A stretch of DNA of 64,000 nt from Verrucomicrobiia bacterium. Its GTDB lineage: Bacteria; Verrucomicrobiota; Verrucomicrobiia; Verrucomicrobiales; DEV007. The number at the start of each line of letters is the position of its first letter. Positions within the stretch are counted from its first letter, which is position 1. Shown in pieces: positions 27,832 through 36,930 of the stretch. Where the stretch lies: contig JAUICH010000009.1 of assembly GCA_030427505.1 (NCBI GenBank), positions 1 to 64,000 of the forward strand, written 5' to 3'. The position numbers and the translations under genes were made by a program. Under the pieces are notes generated by a model. That model was not told the DNA's origin and made no database searches. It saw only the letters and a program-made list of their open reading frames with translations.

Positions 27832-28451
27832 CCAGGGGCTCGCGCCCCTGGCTATGCGCTGCCGCCCCTTCGGGGTTCGGGGCACTGGCCTGACCTTTTT
27901 CTTTTTCCCTGTTCCCATTCGGGACCGACTGGACCATCTGGCCAACTTGAGGAAGAAATCAGCCGCCAACCAAACCCATGGCCGAAAGCCCGTCACGCTT
28001 GGCGAGGCTGAGCTTCACCCATCCATCACAAAACAGGAAAAATATGCCCGCTGAGCCCCAGTTCTTCCGGGGAAGCGAAGCTTCTCTAGAGTGCGCCGAA
28101 TCTTCTTTCGGCGCTCTGGGGTGGGTAGCCGGAGGCGTGGTGGGGGAAGAGGCGCTCGCCATCTCTTCAATCCGTCCGTCTTTCACCTTCTCGCCACCCA
28201 TTCCATACACCCCGGCACCTTACGCGACCTTTCAGGCCGCCAATGTTTTGGTCACCCACACAGGCCTGAACGGCCTGTGCTTTGCGCAAGCGAGCCTTCG
28301 GCCCGCCTCTGAAATCGAACTCGGCGGGACGTTTCATCAATTTCCGGCCTCTGACTTCTCGAACCTTCCAGCCAATGCCTCTTCAATCTTTGCCCGCAAA
28401 CCGGGATGTGACATTGGGTAAGGATCAGTAGCTAGGGGCGCAAGCCCCTGG
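27832..28451. repeat. Diverged inverted-repeat element, copy C
   Basis: A hairpin at 27832-27851 (CCAGGGGC, loop TCGC, GCCCCTGG) and a second at 28432-28451 (CTAGGGGC, loop GCAA, GCCCCTGG) are inverted relative to each other and share flanking bases, much like the arm hairpins of copies A and B. Another perfect stem, CACAGGCC/GGCCTGTG, lies at 28259-28279. The GC-rich GCCCC-TTCG-GGG stretch after 27865 is also hairpin-forming. The sequence between is not alignable by eye to copies A and B, so this is a related but distinct family member. The 148-residue open frame across it shows no protein-like features. Confidence 0.55.
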
Positions 28452-28584
28452 GAAAAAATCCGCCCCCCATTTGTGGAGCCCTATAGGGGCGACGGCGAAG
28501 GTGGCGGTCCTTGCCATCACCGCTTGGGAAAATTCAGCACCCTCCCCGCTCTTCCCTTCACACTCTTGTGCCCTGCCCCTTCCC

Positions 28585-30096
28585 TCAAGACCCGGGAATC
28601 TCGTTCAGGGTGTAGTACGCCACCGGGTGCCACACGGGCAGGCCTTTGGCGGAACGCACTCCATTCGCGGTGAGCTGGTGCACATGGCCCTTCACGAGGC
28701 CTTCGATCACCAAACGGACCGACTTCCCATCCTCGGCCACCGTCGCTCCGGTGATCTTCGGGGTGGCTTGATCGACCTCCGGGCTGCCGTAGGCTTTCCG
28801 GTAGAGATACGTCCAGGCTTCCATGCCATAGCTGGCGGGATCACCCGCCGTTTTGGGATCCACCGGCGCGGTAAAGACCAGTTCGAACCCATCCGGCCGC
28901 GCCCGCATTTCCTGAATTTCAAACGGTGTTTGACCCGTGAAATCCACCCGCTCCAGATTGAAGCGCTGGCCGCCCCGGGCGCCCCAACCGCGATCGGAAC
29001 CGCCCACGAAGAGCACACCCGCTTCATCATCAAAACGGACCGCAATGTTGCCGGACTTGAATCCCTTCAGAAACGGAAACGCCGCGCCCTGATAGACGCC
29101 GTTCACTTCCTCCAGGAAAATGCGCTGCACCTCGGAAAAGGTCTGCTCGCCCACCATCAATTGACCGTCAAACGGCCCAAACTTTCCGTCCGCCTCCACA
29201 CAGGCGATGCCCGTGGGCGACTGCCCCAACTTTCCATGTGGTAACACCACCGCCGGGGGCACGAAATTCGGAATGTTCTCCCGTTCCGTGGCAATCCGGC
29301 TGCCGTCGTCCGTAAACGGCGGGTCCGGCGGCCGCTCCCAGGCGGGCGACGCCAAGTCGAACCAGATGTTCCCGTTCGGATTGCCTTGAAACGAACCCGG
29401 TTTGAGGTGCTTCAGCGAACTGGAGCCATTCCACAGGCCCTGATTGTCGGTGTAAAAGACCTCGCCTTTGCGGTCGAAGCCGATGCCCCCCGGCGAACGG
29501 AGTCCCGAAGCGGTCGGGATCATCTCTCCTTCCGGGGTAATCCGCACGCACCAGCCACGGTAGGGATCTTGACTGGAACTGGATCCTGTCAGGCACAGAG
29601 CCACCCAGATGTTGCCGTCCTTGTCATGCCGGCTGCCCCAAGCGTATTCGTGGTAGTCGCCCTTAATGCTCCACTGGTCGTTGACCGTCTCGAAAATGTC
29701 CGCCCGGCCATCGCCATCCTCATCCTTCATCCGGGTCAATTCCGGGCGCTGGGTGGCATAGAGCCAGCCATCTTTCCACGCCAGCCCCAGGGGCTCGTGC
29801 AATCCGGAGGCAAAAAGGGTAAATTTCGGCTCCTGATCCGGGACGCCATAGGCGTTTTCCACCACGTAAATGTCTCCCCGCCGGTCCGCGACGGCCAGTT
29901 TCTTACCCGGAAGCAGCTCAATCGCGCTGACTTCCATCACGGCTCCCTCCGGCGCCGGGATGGAAACCAGTTGGTAAAAGTCCTCTTGAGAGGCTTCTCC
30001 CCCTTCGGCCAGAAACGGCGCCAACAAACCGGCCACCGCTAAGATCGCCATGAAACGCGTGCTCATCCTTTGATGCGAAGTCATTTGATCGGTCAT
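28585..30096 (-). CDS. Secreted beta-propeller protein (paralogue of 22242-23777)
   Basis: The product has about 503 residues from ATG 30096; further in-frame starts at 30084 and 30066 are also possible, and a GTG at 30141 would overlap the upstream gene. A signal peptide ends near LAEGGEA. The body is a beta-propeller with GLHEPLGLAWKDGWLYATQ and GGIGFDRKGEVFYTDNQG blocks, plus a Ca-binding-like DEDGDGRAD loop. The C-terminal extension starts FELVFTAPVDPKTA. It lies directly downstream of the cytochrome c/PA14 gene in the same direction, so electrons removed by the propeller protein could pass to that cytochrome. This is inference; the substrate is unknown. Confidence 0.75.
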   Translation of the reverse strand: MTDQMTSHQRMSTRFMAILAVAGLLAPFLAEGGEASQEDFYQLVSIPAPEGAVMEVSAIELLPGKKLAVADRRGDIYVVENAYGVPDQEPKFTLFASGLHEPLGLAWKDGWLYATQRPELTRMKDEDGDGRADIFETVNDQWSIKGDYHEYAWGSRHDKDGNIWVALCLTGSSSSQDPYRGWCVRITPEGEMIPTASGLRSPGGIGFDRKGEVFYTDNQGLWNGSSSLKHLKPGSFQGNPNGNIWFDLASPAWERPPDPPFTDDGSRIATERENIPNFVPPAVVLPHGKLGQSPTGIACVEADGKFGPFDGQLMVGEQTFSEVQRIFLEEVNGVYQGAAFPFLKGFKSGNIAVRFDDEAGVLFVGGSDRGWGARGGQRFNLERVDFTGQTPFEIQEMRARPDGFELVFTAPVDPKTAGDPASYGMEAWTYLYRKAYGSPEVDQATPKITGATVAEDGKSVRLVIEGLVKGHVHQLTANGVRSAKGLPVWHPVAYYTLNEIPGS

Positions 30097-30128
30097 TCCC
30101 AAAAATTGCTGGATCTCTTTCCCCGCTC

Positions 30129-31841
30129 TCAATCCGTCCACTGATAGGCGAACTCCAACTTCGCGCCGCCCTCCGCCAGACTGATGGGGACCAGCAACTC
30201 CTGCCGGTCCTTGCCCACGGACCGTATCAGGGCCATGGGCCAGTCGGCCACCACCTTGAAAGACTTCCCGACCTGGAATCCCCCTTCCACTGGCTGGATG
30301 GATTCACCGGCCGCGGCCCTCAGGTAAAGGATGCCGTCTCCCGGAGCCTTCGTGCCCTGGATGGAAAGCGCCCGGCTCAGCCCTGGGGTTGTTCCGCCGG
30401 CGGGTTCCAGGCGGTCAAAAACCTCCAGATCGCCATACGTGTAGCGGAATTCCGGAATACGTTCACTGCCCTTAAGTTGATAACCCTTAAAGCGGTACGC
30501 GGAATCTCTTTCCAGATACTCGTATGTTGCCTTCGCTCCGTCCTTGGCGGTCTCCAACTTCGCCATTTTCACCGCTGGCCACGGGGTATCGTTGCTTTCC
30601 AACACCGCCAAAGGGTAGCCTTCCGCCGGTTTCAGGACGTGATCTCCCATGGGCGGCTGGAAGCCCTGGCCCCGGCCGTTCCAGTGGCGGGAAGCGTCCA
30701 TGAAGTCACCTCTCCAGATCATGGCCACGTTCAGGATGTCCGCGTCCCAGCACTGATTAACCCCTCCCGGATACCCCACGCCAATGCCCCGCGGATTAGC
30801 GCCTTCGATGAAGTTCCGGTAGATCACCGCCTCCCCGTCCGTGGCGGTCAGGGGAATGGGCGGATAGACCTGCTTGGCTTTGCCCACATTAAAAACCCAG
30901 TCCGTCAGGTCCACCCGGCCGATGTCCTTGCCTTTCAACCCCACGAAGAGCTGCTCGTGGCCTTTATACTCGAAATACTCCACCCGCAGGTCGTGCTCGC
31001 CCGCTGGCAGGACAATTCGCCGTTCCAGGAGGTGGTCGGCGGGGTGAATGCCGTCGTTCTCGATCAAGAGGTTGCCGTCCACGAAGAGGCGGGCCCCATC
31101 GTCGGAGGCCATGGCGAAATTGTAGTCGTTTTCGGCGGGTAGAATCAGCTTGGCGACCAGCACCACGCCGTACTCGTCTTTCGCGTGACCCAGGTCCACC
31201 GTCAGCTTACCGCCCGGCAGGTGACCAGCGGCGTCGGGCTCCATCTTGTCGAAATCGGGCAGTTTCTTGAAGCTGCCCTTATAAAACCGGTAGTTTACCT
31301 GACGCAGCGGCCAGTCATCCGGAAGCGGTAGCGGGTAGAGCGCCAACAGTTCCTCCGCGTCCCAATATTCCGCGCGTTTGCTGGCGTCCTTCCGGAGTTC
31401 CGCCACCCGTTTTTCATCCACGGCGTCCTCCTTGTTTCCCCAGGAAGAACGCACATAGGTCAGCGCCGTGGCGATCTCCGCGTCGGACATGATCTGGCCC
31501 TGGGGCGGCATCTGGGCGTTGAAAGGCTTGTCCAATACCATGATCTCCCCCTGCAAGCCGTTGAGGATCATCCGGATCAGGCGCTCCGGATCGCCTTTGA
31601 TCCAGGGGCTCTTCGCCAGGGGCGGGAACGCTCCCGGCACGCCTTTCCCGTTCGGCTGGTGGCAGGTGGCGCAGTAGGTCAAAAACGCCTTTTGGCCCGG
31701 GCTCTTCGCCTTGGCGATCAGTTCCGCCAGATTCTCAGGAGCCACCACGGCGGGAGCTTCGTCTGCCGCGGCCCTTACCTGACCGGGAAGGCAAACCGTC
31801 AACGCCACGGCCAACAGCGGGAGTGTGGAAAGTCGAGTCAT
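30129..31841 (-). CDS. Secreted cytochrome c with PA14-like domain and unknown C-terminal domain
   Basis: The product has about 570 residues. ATG 31841 gives a clean signal peptide (TRLSTLPLLAVALTVC to near QVRA); GTG 31871 would add ten residues before it. A mono-haem cytochrome c domain follows, with haem motif CATCH near residue 60 and an axial Met candidate in AQMPPQG near 110. Next is a PA14-like carbohydrate-binding fold (about 190-310) with YNFAMASDDGARLFVDG. The C-terminal half aligns by eye with the short protein at 21319-22245 (QCWD, WRGDFMD and PEFRYTYGDL blocks). Together with the downstream propeller gene it forms a secreted redox module of unknown substrate, perhaps acting on a polysaccharide-derived sugar. 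Confidence 0.8.
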   Translation of the reverse strand: MTRLSTLPLLAVALTVCLPGQVRAAADEAPAVVAPENLAELIAKAKSPGQKAFLTYCATCHQPNGKGVPGAFPPLAKSPWIKGDPERLIRMILNGLQGEIMVLDKPFNAQMPPQGQIMSDAEIATALTYVRSSWGNKEDAVDEKRVAELRKDASKRAEYWDAEELLALYPLPLPDDWPLRQVNYRFYKGSFKKLPDFDKMEPDAAGHLPGGKLTVDLGHAKDEYGVVLVAKLILPAENDYNFAMASDDGARLFVDGNLLIENDGIHPADHLLERRIVLPAGEHDLRVEYFEYKGHEQLFVGLKGKDIGRVDLTDWVFNVGKAKQVYPPIPLTATDGEAVIYRNFIEGANPRGIGVGYPGGVNQCWDADILNVAMIWRGDFMDASRHWNGRGQGFQPPMGDHVLKPAEGYPLAVLESNDTPWPAVKMAKLETAKDGAKATYEYLERDSAYRFKGYQLKGSERIPEFRYTYGDLEVFDRLEPAGGTTPGLSRALSIQGTKAPGDGILYLRAAAGESIQPVEGGFQVGKSFKVVADWPMALIRSVGKDRQELLVPISLAEGGAKLEFAYQWTD

Positions 31842-32128
31842 CGGGGGAAAAGTTGGACGTTTCGAACGCACCCGCGTTCAAAGCGGGCCGGCCGCCACCG
31901 CGCCCGCGGCGGGACGCGGACCATACCCCGCTGGCCCGAAAGCGGCAACTTCAAAGGCACTCGCCCCGCCACGTTGCCGCTCCCGCCGCGATGATTCGAT
32001 CATCTCTGGCCGCGGCGCCTTGCGGGGGCGAAAAAATGTCACCCTACGCCGCCCCGCTTACTCATTGAACCAGCCCCAGTCTTGTCAGGCGGAAAAAACT
32101 AAGGCATGGATGAGGTTCGAACCTCCCC

Positions 32129-33040
32129 ATGAAAGACCAGCGCGACCGCAAAGACTCGGACATTTCGGACATTCTCCGGAAGATCCGCCGCATCGAGCTG
32201 CGGACGCGCGGCTTGGTCCGGGAGAGTTTCGGCGGCGAATACCACTCCGCCTTCAAAGGCGAAGGGATCGATTTCGAGGACTTCCGGGAGTATCAGCCAG
32301 GTGACGAGGTGCGCTCCATCGACTGGAACGTCACGGCCCGGATGGGAGCCCCGTTTATCAAGAAATTCGCCGAACAGCGGGAACTCACTCTGTTCCTGGC
32401 CATCGACGTCTCCGCTTCCTGCAACTACGGGAGCGTGGATCAAAGCAAGCGCGAGCTGATGGCCGAGGTGGCCGCGCTCCTCGCGTTTTCCGCCCTGCGG
32501 AACAAGGACAAGGTGGGGCTCATCCTTTTCACCGATGAGGTGGAAATCTACGTGCCGCCCCGGAAAGGCGCGGCCCACGCCCTGCGCATCATTCGCGAAA
32601 TCCTCTACTGCCGCCCCCTGCGCCACCAGACCCGCCTGGAAAGCCCCATCCATATTCTGAAGAACCACATTCACCGGCGTTCGTTGGTCTTCCTGATCTC
32701 CGACTTCCTGTTTGAAGAAAACCTCTTCGAGTCGTTGAAGACCGTCAGCCGGAAGCACGACCTGATAGCGGTTCAGATCCTGGACCCCGCCGAGCTGGAG
32801 CTGCCCGCGGCGGGCCACGTGCGGCTGGAAGACCCGGAAACGGGGCGCCAGATCGAGATCAACACCTCCTCTCACGCCCTCCGGACCGAATACCGGAAAC
32901 GGGCCCAGGAATGGCAGGCGAACATCAACAGCCAGTTCCGGCGATTATCCGTGGACAAAATTGATCTGGCCACCAACCAGGAGTACCTTCCCGCTTTGCA
33001 CTCGTTCTTTAAGCGGCGGGAACACATCGAAGCCGCCTGA
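32129..33040 (+). CDS. DUF58 family protein, first gene of the bat operon
   Basis: The 303-residue protein has the DUF58 core FEDFREYQPGDEVRSIDWN (residues about 50-70) and a von Willebrand A-like fold with the metal-ion motif DVSAS near residue 93. It has no membrane segment. In most bacteria a MoxR-type AAA+ ATPase precedes this gene and acts on it; here the upstream neighbour is a divergent cytochrome gene, so that partner must be encoded elsewhere or be missing. Five more bat-type genes follow in the same direction with short gaps or overlaps. The complex is thought to work at the cell envelope, but its function is poorly known. Confidence 0.9.
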   Translation: MKDQRDRKDSDISDILRKIRRIELRTRGLVRESFGGEYHSAFKGEGIDFEDFREYQPGDEVRSIDWNVTARMGAPFIKKFAEQRELTLFLAIDVSASCNYGSVDQSKRELMAEVAALLAFSALRNKDKVGLILFTDEVEIYVPPRKGAAHALRIIREILYCRPLRHQTRLESPIHILKNHIHRRSLVFLISDFLFEENLFESLKTVSRKHDLIAVQILDPAELELPAAGHVRLEDPETGRQIEINTSSHALRTEYRKRAQEWQANINSQFRRLSVDKIDLATNQEYLPALHSFFKRREHIEAA

Positions 33041-33072
33041 ACCGGGTTTACTCAGTCTGAAGAACGGAAGGA

Positions 33073-33603
33073 ATGAACGAAACGGCGCCGCCAGACGACA
33101 TCTTTGACATTTATGAGCCGGCTATCCTTCCCAGTTTTTGGCCTTTGGTTCTGGCAGTTGTAGCCGCTGTGGTGTTTTTGGGCATCATCGTCTTCTGCCT
33201 CGTCTATTTCCTGCGCAAAGACAGCCAGCACGCCAAGGCCCTGATCGACCCCCGCCGCAACGCTCAAGCGCAACTGGATGCCGCCGCCGCCGAGTCTGGC
33301 CGCCTGGCGCCCAACGAATTCGGCCTCCGCATTTCGAATACCCTCAAGGACTACCTCCTGAAACGGTATGACGACCCTCTGCGCTTCGAAACCACGCAGG
33401 AGTTTTTCAACCGCCTCTCCCGCGAGGAGTCCAGTCACCTGCCCATGGCGAAGCGCCGGGAACTGGTCGCTTTTCTCCAACTGTGTGACGAGTTGAAATA
33501 CGCCGGGCTGAGAGAAGCCGAAAACCGGAAACAGGAATTGATTCAACACGCCCGGACCATCATCCGGGAAAAGCCCCCCACCCATCATGCCCCTCTTGGC
33601 TGA
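33073..33603 (+). CDS. DUF4381-like membrane protein of the bat operon
   Basis: The 176-residue protein has one membrane segment at about 24-47 and a helical cytoplasmic part with FETTQEFFNRLSREESSHLP, as in the small membrane protein found between DUF58 and BatA in many bat operons. Its last 17 bases overlap the start of the next gene. Family assignment rests on position, size and topology more than on a diagnostic motif. Confidence 0.7.
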   Translation: MNETAPPDDIFDIYEPAILPSFWPLVLAVVAAVVFLGIIVFCLVYFLRKDSQHAKALIDPRRNAQAQLDAAAAESGRLAPNEFGLRISNTLKDYLLKRYDDPLRFETTQEFFNRLSREESSHLPMAKRRELVAFLQLCDELKYAGLREAENRKQELIQHARTIIREKPPTHHAPLG

Positions 33604-34594
33604 CGTCTCCTGGCGCCTGGCCTACCCCTGGGCGCTGCTCCTACTGCTTTTGCTGCCGCTGCTGGCCCTGCTGAAGGGCCGCACCGGCCAGCACCCGGCT
33701 ATTCTGTTTTCCTCCCTCCACCTGCTGAATGGACTGGGCCCCCTGACCCGGTCCCGCTCTGGCTGGCTGAAAGGCTCGCTGATCTACCTGACCCTGGCCC
33801 TGGTAATCGTGGGACTCTCCCGCCCCCAACGGCTGGATACCACCGAGACTATCGCCGAAAGCGGGATCGAGCTCATCCTCGCCATCGATGTGTCTTACTC
33901 CATGGACGTAACGGACTTCTTCATCGGCGAGCAGCGGGTCACCCGGCTGACGGCGGCCAAGAAGGTCACGCGGGACTTCATCAAAGGCCGGCCCTCCGAC
34001 CGCATCGGCCTGATGGCCTTCGCCGGGCGGCCCTACCAGGCCAGCCACATCACGCTGGAGCACGACTATCTCCTGGACAACATGAACCGCGTCCAGATCG
34101 ACATGATCGAGGACCAGGGAACCGCCATCGGCTCCGCCGTCGCGGCTTCCGCCCGGCGCCTGGACAAGCGGCCCGCCAAGAGCAAGGTGATCGTCCTTCT
34201 CACGGACGGCGCAAACAACGCGGGCAACTTGACCCCCATCATGGCGGCCAAGCTGGCCAAGACGCTCGGCATCAAGATCTACACCATCGCCATCGGTACT
34301 TACGGCAAACACGAGGTCTATACCAAGGAAGGAAAAATCATCCTGGAAGACGACTTCGACGAGGCCACCCTCCAGGAGATTGCCAAGATATCGGACGGGG
34401 TCTATTTCCGCGCCGAAGACATGGGCGGCCTGGAGAACATCTTTGCCTCCATCGACGAACTCGAGAAAACGGAGATCAAGCGCCACCTTTCCATTCGTTC
34501 CGAAGAACTGTTCCAGTGGTTCGCCGCTTCCGCCCTGGGATTTGGGTTGCTCTCCATGGTGGCGGGTGAAACCTTTTTGAGGCGTTACCCATGA
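33587..34594 (+). CDS. batA: BatA-like von Willebrand factor A membrane protein
   Basis: The 335-residue protein has two N-terminal membrane segments (about 12-30 and 58-78), a von Willebrand A domain with the metal-site motif DVSYS at about residue 100 and further conserved Thr/Asp positions (TDGANNAG near 205), and a C-terminal membrane segment (about 308-330). This is the standard BatA layout. It overlaps its neighbours on both sides (17 bases upstream, 4 bases downstream), which indicates coupled translation. Bat proteins were first linked to aerotolerance in Bacteroides; the molecular role is still unclear. Confidence 0.88.
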   Translation: MPLLADVSWRLAYPWALLLLLLLPLLALLKGRTGQHPAILFSSLHLLNGLGPLTRSRSGWLKGSLIYLTLALVIVGLSRPQRLDTTETIAESGIELILAIDVSYSMDVTDFFIGEQRVTRLTAAKKVTRDFIKGRPSDRIGLMAFAGRPYQASHITLEHDYLLDNMNRVQIDMIEDQGTAIGSAVAASARRLDKRPAKSKVIVLLTDGANNAGNLTPIMAAKLAKTLGIKIYTIAIGTYGKHEVYTKEGKIILEDDFDEATLQEIAKISDGVYFRAEDMGGLENIFASIDELEKTEIKRHLSIRSEELFQWFAASALGFGLLSMVAGETFLRRYP

Positions 34595-36930
34595 TCATCG
34601 AGTTTGCCACCCCCGCCTGGCTCTGGGCGCTGTTTGCCTTGATCCCCCTGGCTCTGCTGCGCTTGCGCTCCTACTACAAGAGTAAGAAGGGCGCGAAAGG
34701 GCTCGTGGCGCCCCGCCTGCGGCAAAATCTCATCATCGGCGCGGACCCCATTCTCGGCTGGGCACGCTTCGGCTTGCAGATGCTCGCCCTGGCGGCGCTG
34801 ATCGTGACCCTGGCCCGCCCCCGCTGGGGATTCGAGGAGGTGGCCACGGAGAGTTCCGGCCGGAACGTCCTGATCGCCATCGATACCTCCCGGTCCATGC
34901 TGGCGAACGATCTCATCCCAAACCGTCTCAGCCGGGCCAAGATCGCCGCGCGGGACATCGTGCATTCCCTGCCTGAGGACCGGATTTCCGTCATCGCTTT
35001 CGCCGGCCGGGCCTTCCTCCAGGCGCCACTGACCATGGACCACGACGCGGTGGAAGAGACCATTCAGCAACTGGACACGGACATCATCACCCGCGGCGGC
35101 ACCAACCTGACCTCCCCGCTCCGCCTGGCGGTGGATACCATGATCCACGAAGACGAAACCGCCGAAAGCGCTCTGATCGTCTTCAGCGACGGCGAGGATC
35201 TGGAGGGCGGCGAGGATCTGAACACCCTGGGCGACGTCGTCAAAAAGCTGAACATGCTGATCGTGACCATTGGCGTGGGAACGGAGACCGGTACCATCAT
35301 TCCCGATCCCACCACCAAAAACCAGGGCGCTTTCATCCAGGACGACAGCGGCCGCGTCGTCCGCTCGCGGCTGGATTCGACGGCTCTGCGCCGCCTGAGT
35401 GCTCTTTCCCATAACGGACTGTATCTGAACCTGGGCGCCACGGAATCCGTTCCCGAAGTGGTGCGGCGCGCGCTGGCACAGATCGAAGAATCTCAACGGG
35501 AAGGCCGCATGGCCCGCCGTCCGGTCGAACGCTTCGTCATTCCCCTGGGCCTCGCGGGGGTGCTCCTCGCGGCGGCGTTTCTTCTGCCCGCCACCCTCCG
35601 GCCCTACCGCGGTATCTTCCGTTGGCGTCCCGGCACGAAGCCCTCCCTCACGACCACGAGCGCGGCGCTGGTGGCCATCCTGTCCCTGAGCATGCCCTGG
35701 CCTGTCCACGCCTCCATGGGGGACGACCTCGCCGCTCTAAGCGCCTACGAGAGCGACGAGTTCAAGGTGGCGATCGACCGCTACCAGGAGGCCATGACCA
35801 AGGAGCGTTCGCCCCGGAAAATGGCTTGGCTGCAATTCGGCCTCGGCTCCGCCGCCTACCGTCTGGGAGACTACGAGATGGCCAAGGAAGCCTTTGGCCA
35901 GGCCCTCCTGAGCGACAACCAGCGCATCGAGGAGCAAGCGCACTACAACCTGGGGAACACTCTCTTCCGCCACGGCGAAACCGTCCTGGCCACGGACCCG
36001 GGTCAGACCCTGCGGCAGTGGTACGCCGCGCTCGACCACTATGAAGCGGTGCTGGCTCTCAATGACGGGAACAAACTCGTCCGCCACAACATCGAAGTGG
36101 TGAAGAGCCGGATCAAATATCTGGAAAGCCAGCAGGAACCCCAGGACCAGCCGCAGGATCAAAACCAGGACCCGCAGGAAGACCCACCCAAGGAAGAGGA
36201 GAAAGAAGACGAGCCCGAGGAAGATCAGGAGGAGGAAAAAGAGGAAGACAAAGAGGACGAGCAGCAGGACCAGAACCAGCAAGATCCTGAGGGCGATCAG
36301 AATCAGGATCAAAACCAAGACCAGAGCGAGGACCAGAATCAGCCTCAGTCGCCGCCTCCGGGTCAGGACCAGGAGAAAGACCAGGACCCAGGCAAGGACC
36401 CCCCGCCCCAGGGCGATCCCAATCAGGACCCCTCCGGCGGGCAAAAGCCCCCCGGACAGGAGCCGGAGTCCAATCCGGAAGACAAGCCTCAGGACGGCCA
36501 GGACCAGGACCAGTCTCCGCCTCAAGGCGAACAGCCGCCCCCCGAAGGCGATCAGAAAGATCAAGGGCCACCGCCACAAGGCGGCGACAAGCCGGAAGAT
36601 GGCAAGCCCCGCCAAAACGATGGCAAAGACGAACAGAAGCCCCAGGAACAGCCCCCCGGATCGAAACCGCCCGGGCAGCAGCAGCAACCCCAGTCCCCCC
36701 AAAGTCCGCCTCCCGAGGGCGATCTGAAGTCCGATCGCGGACAGGCCCAGCCTTCCAACTCCACGCCCGGTCAGCAAGCGGAGGGCAAGGAAGGCGAAGA
36801 AGGACGCGATCCCAACAGCGGCTTTACCCCGTCGGAAGCACGGCAACTGCTGCGCGCCCTGTCCGATGAAGAAATGGACGTCCGCATTCCCCTGGGAGTC
36901 AGGGAAGATGAAGTTTACAGAAACTGGTAA
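34591..36930 (+). CDS. batB: BatB-BatC fusion: vWA domain, TPR region and long disordered Asp/Gln/Glu/Pro tail
   Basis: The 779-residue protein starts like BatB: membrane segments at about 8-25 and 57-75, vWA domain with DTSRS at about 95, and another membrane segment near 315-335. A second hydrophobic stretch at about 355-375 is followed by TPR-like helices (about 390-505), which correspond to BatC, usually a separate protein. Residues about 512-743 are extremely biased to D, Q, E, P, K and G with almost no hydrophobic residues, and the last 35 residues return to a folded-looking helix (SEARQLLRALSDEEMDVRIP). The TAATG at the end overlaps the batD start by one base. Confidence 0.87.
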   Translation: MIIEFATPAWLWALFALIPLALLRLRSYYKSKKGAKGLVAPRLRQNLIIGADPILGWARFGLQMLALAALIVTLARPRWGFEEVATESSGRNVLIAIDTSRSMLANDLIPNRLSRAKIAARDIVHSLPEDRISVIAFAGRAFLQAPLTMDHDAVEETIQQLDTDIITRGGTNLTSPLRLAVDTMIHEDETAESALIVFSDGEDLEGGEDLNTLGDVVKKLNMLIVTIGVGTETGTIIPDPTTKNQGAFIQDDSGRVVRSRLDSTALRRLSALSHNGLYLNLGATESVPEVVRRALAQIEESQREGRMARRPVERFVIPLGLAGVLLAAAFLLPATLRPYRGIFRWRPGTKPSLTTTSAALVAILSLSMPWPVHASMGDDLAALSAYESDEFKVAIDRYQEAMTKERSPRKMAWLQFGLGSAAYRLGDYEMAKEAFGQALLSDNQRIEEQAHYNLGNTLFRHGETVLATDPGQTLRQWYAALDHYEAVLALNDGNKLVRHNIEVVKSRIKYLESQQEPQDQPQDQNQDPQEDPPKEEEKEDEPEEDQEEEKEEDKEDEQQDQNQQDPEGDQNQDQNQDQSEDQNQPQSPPPGQDQEKDQDPGKDPPPQGDPNQDPSGGQKPPGQEPESNPEDKPQDGQDQDQSPPQGEQPPPEGDQKDQGPPPQGGDKPEDGKPRQNDGKDEQKPQEQPPGSKPPGQQQQPQSPQSPPPEGDLKSDRGQAQPSNSTPGQQAEGKEGEEGRDPNSGFTPSEARQLLRALSDEEMDVRIPLGVREDEVYRNW

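Noticed and set aside
27978-28421. 147-residue plus-strand open frame
   Set aside because: Lies wholly within the hairpin element region, with no domain, ribosome-binding site or signal peptide.
34591-36930. Frameshift or assembly error in the D/Q/E/P-rich region
   Set aside because: The frame stays open for 230 codons and returns to a sensible C-terminal helix that overlaps the next start, so the low complexity looks genuine.
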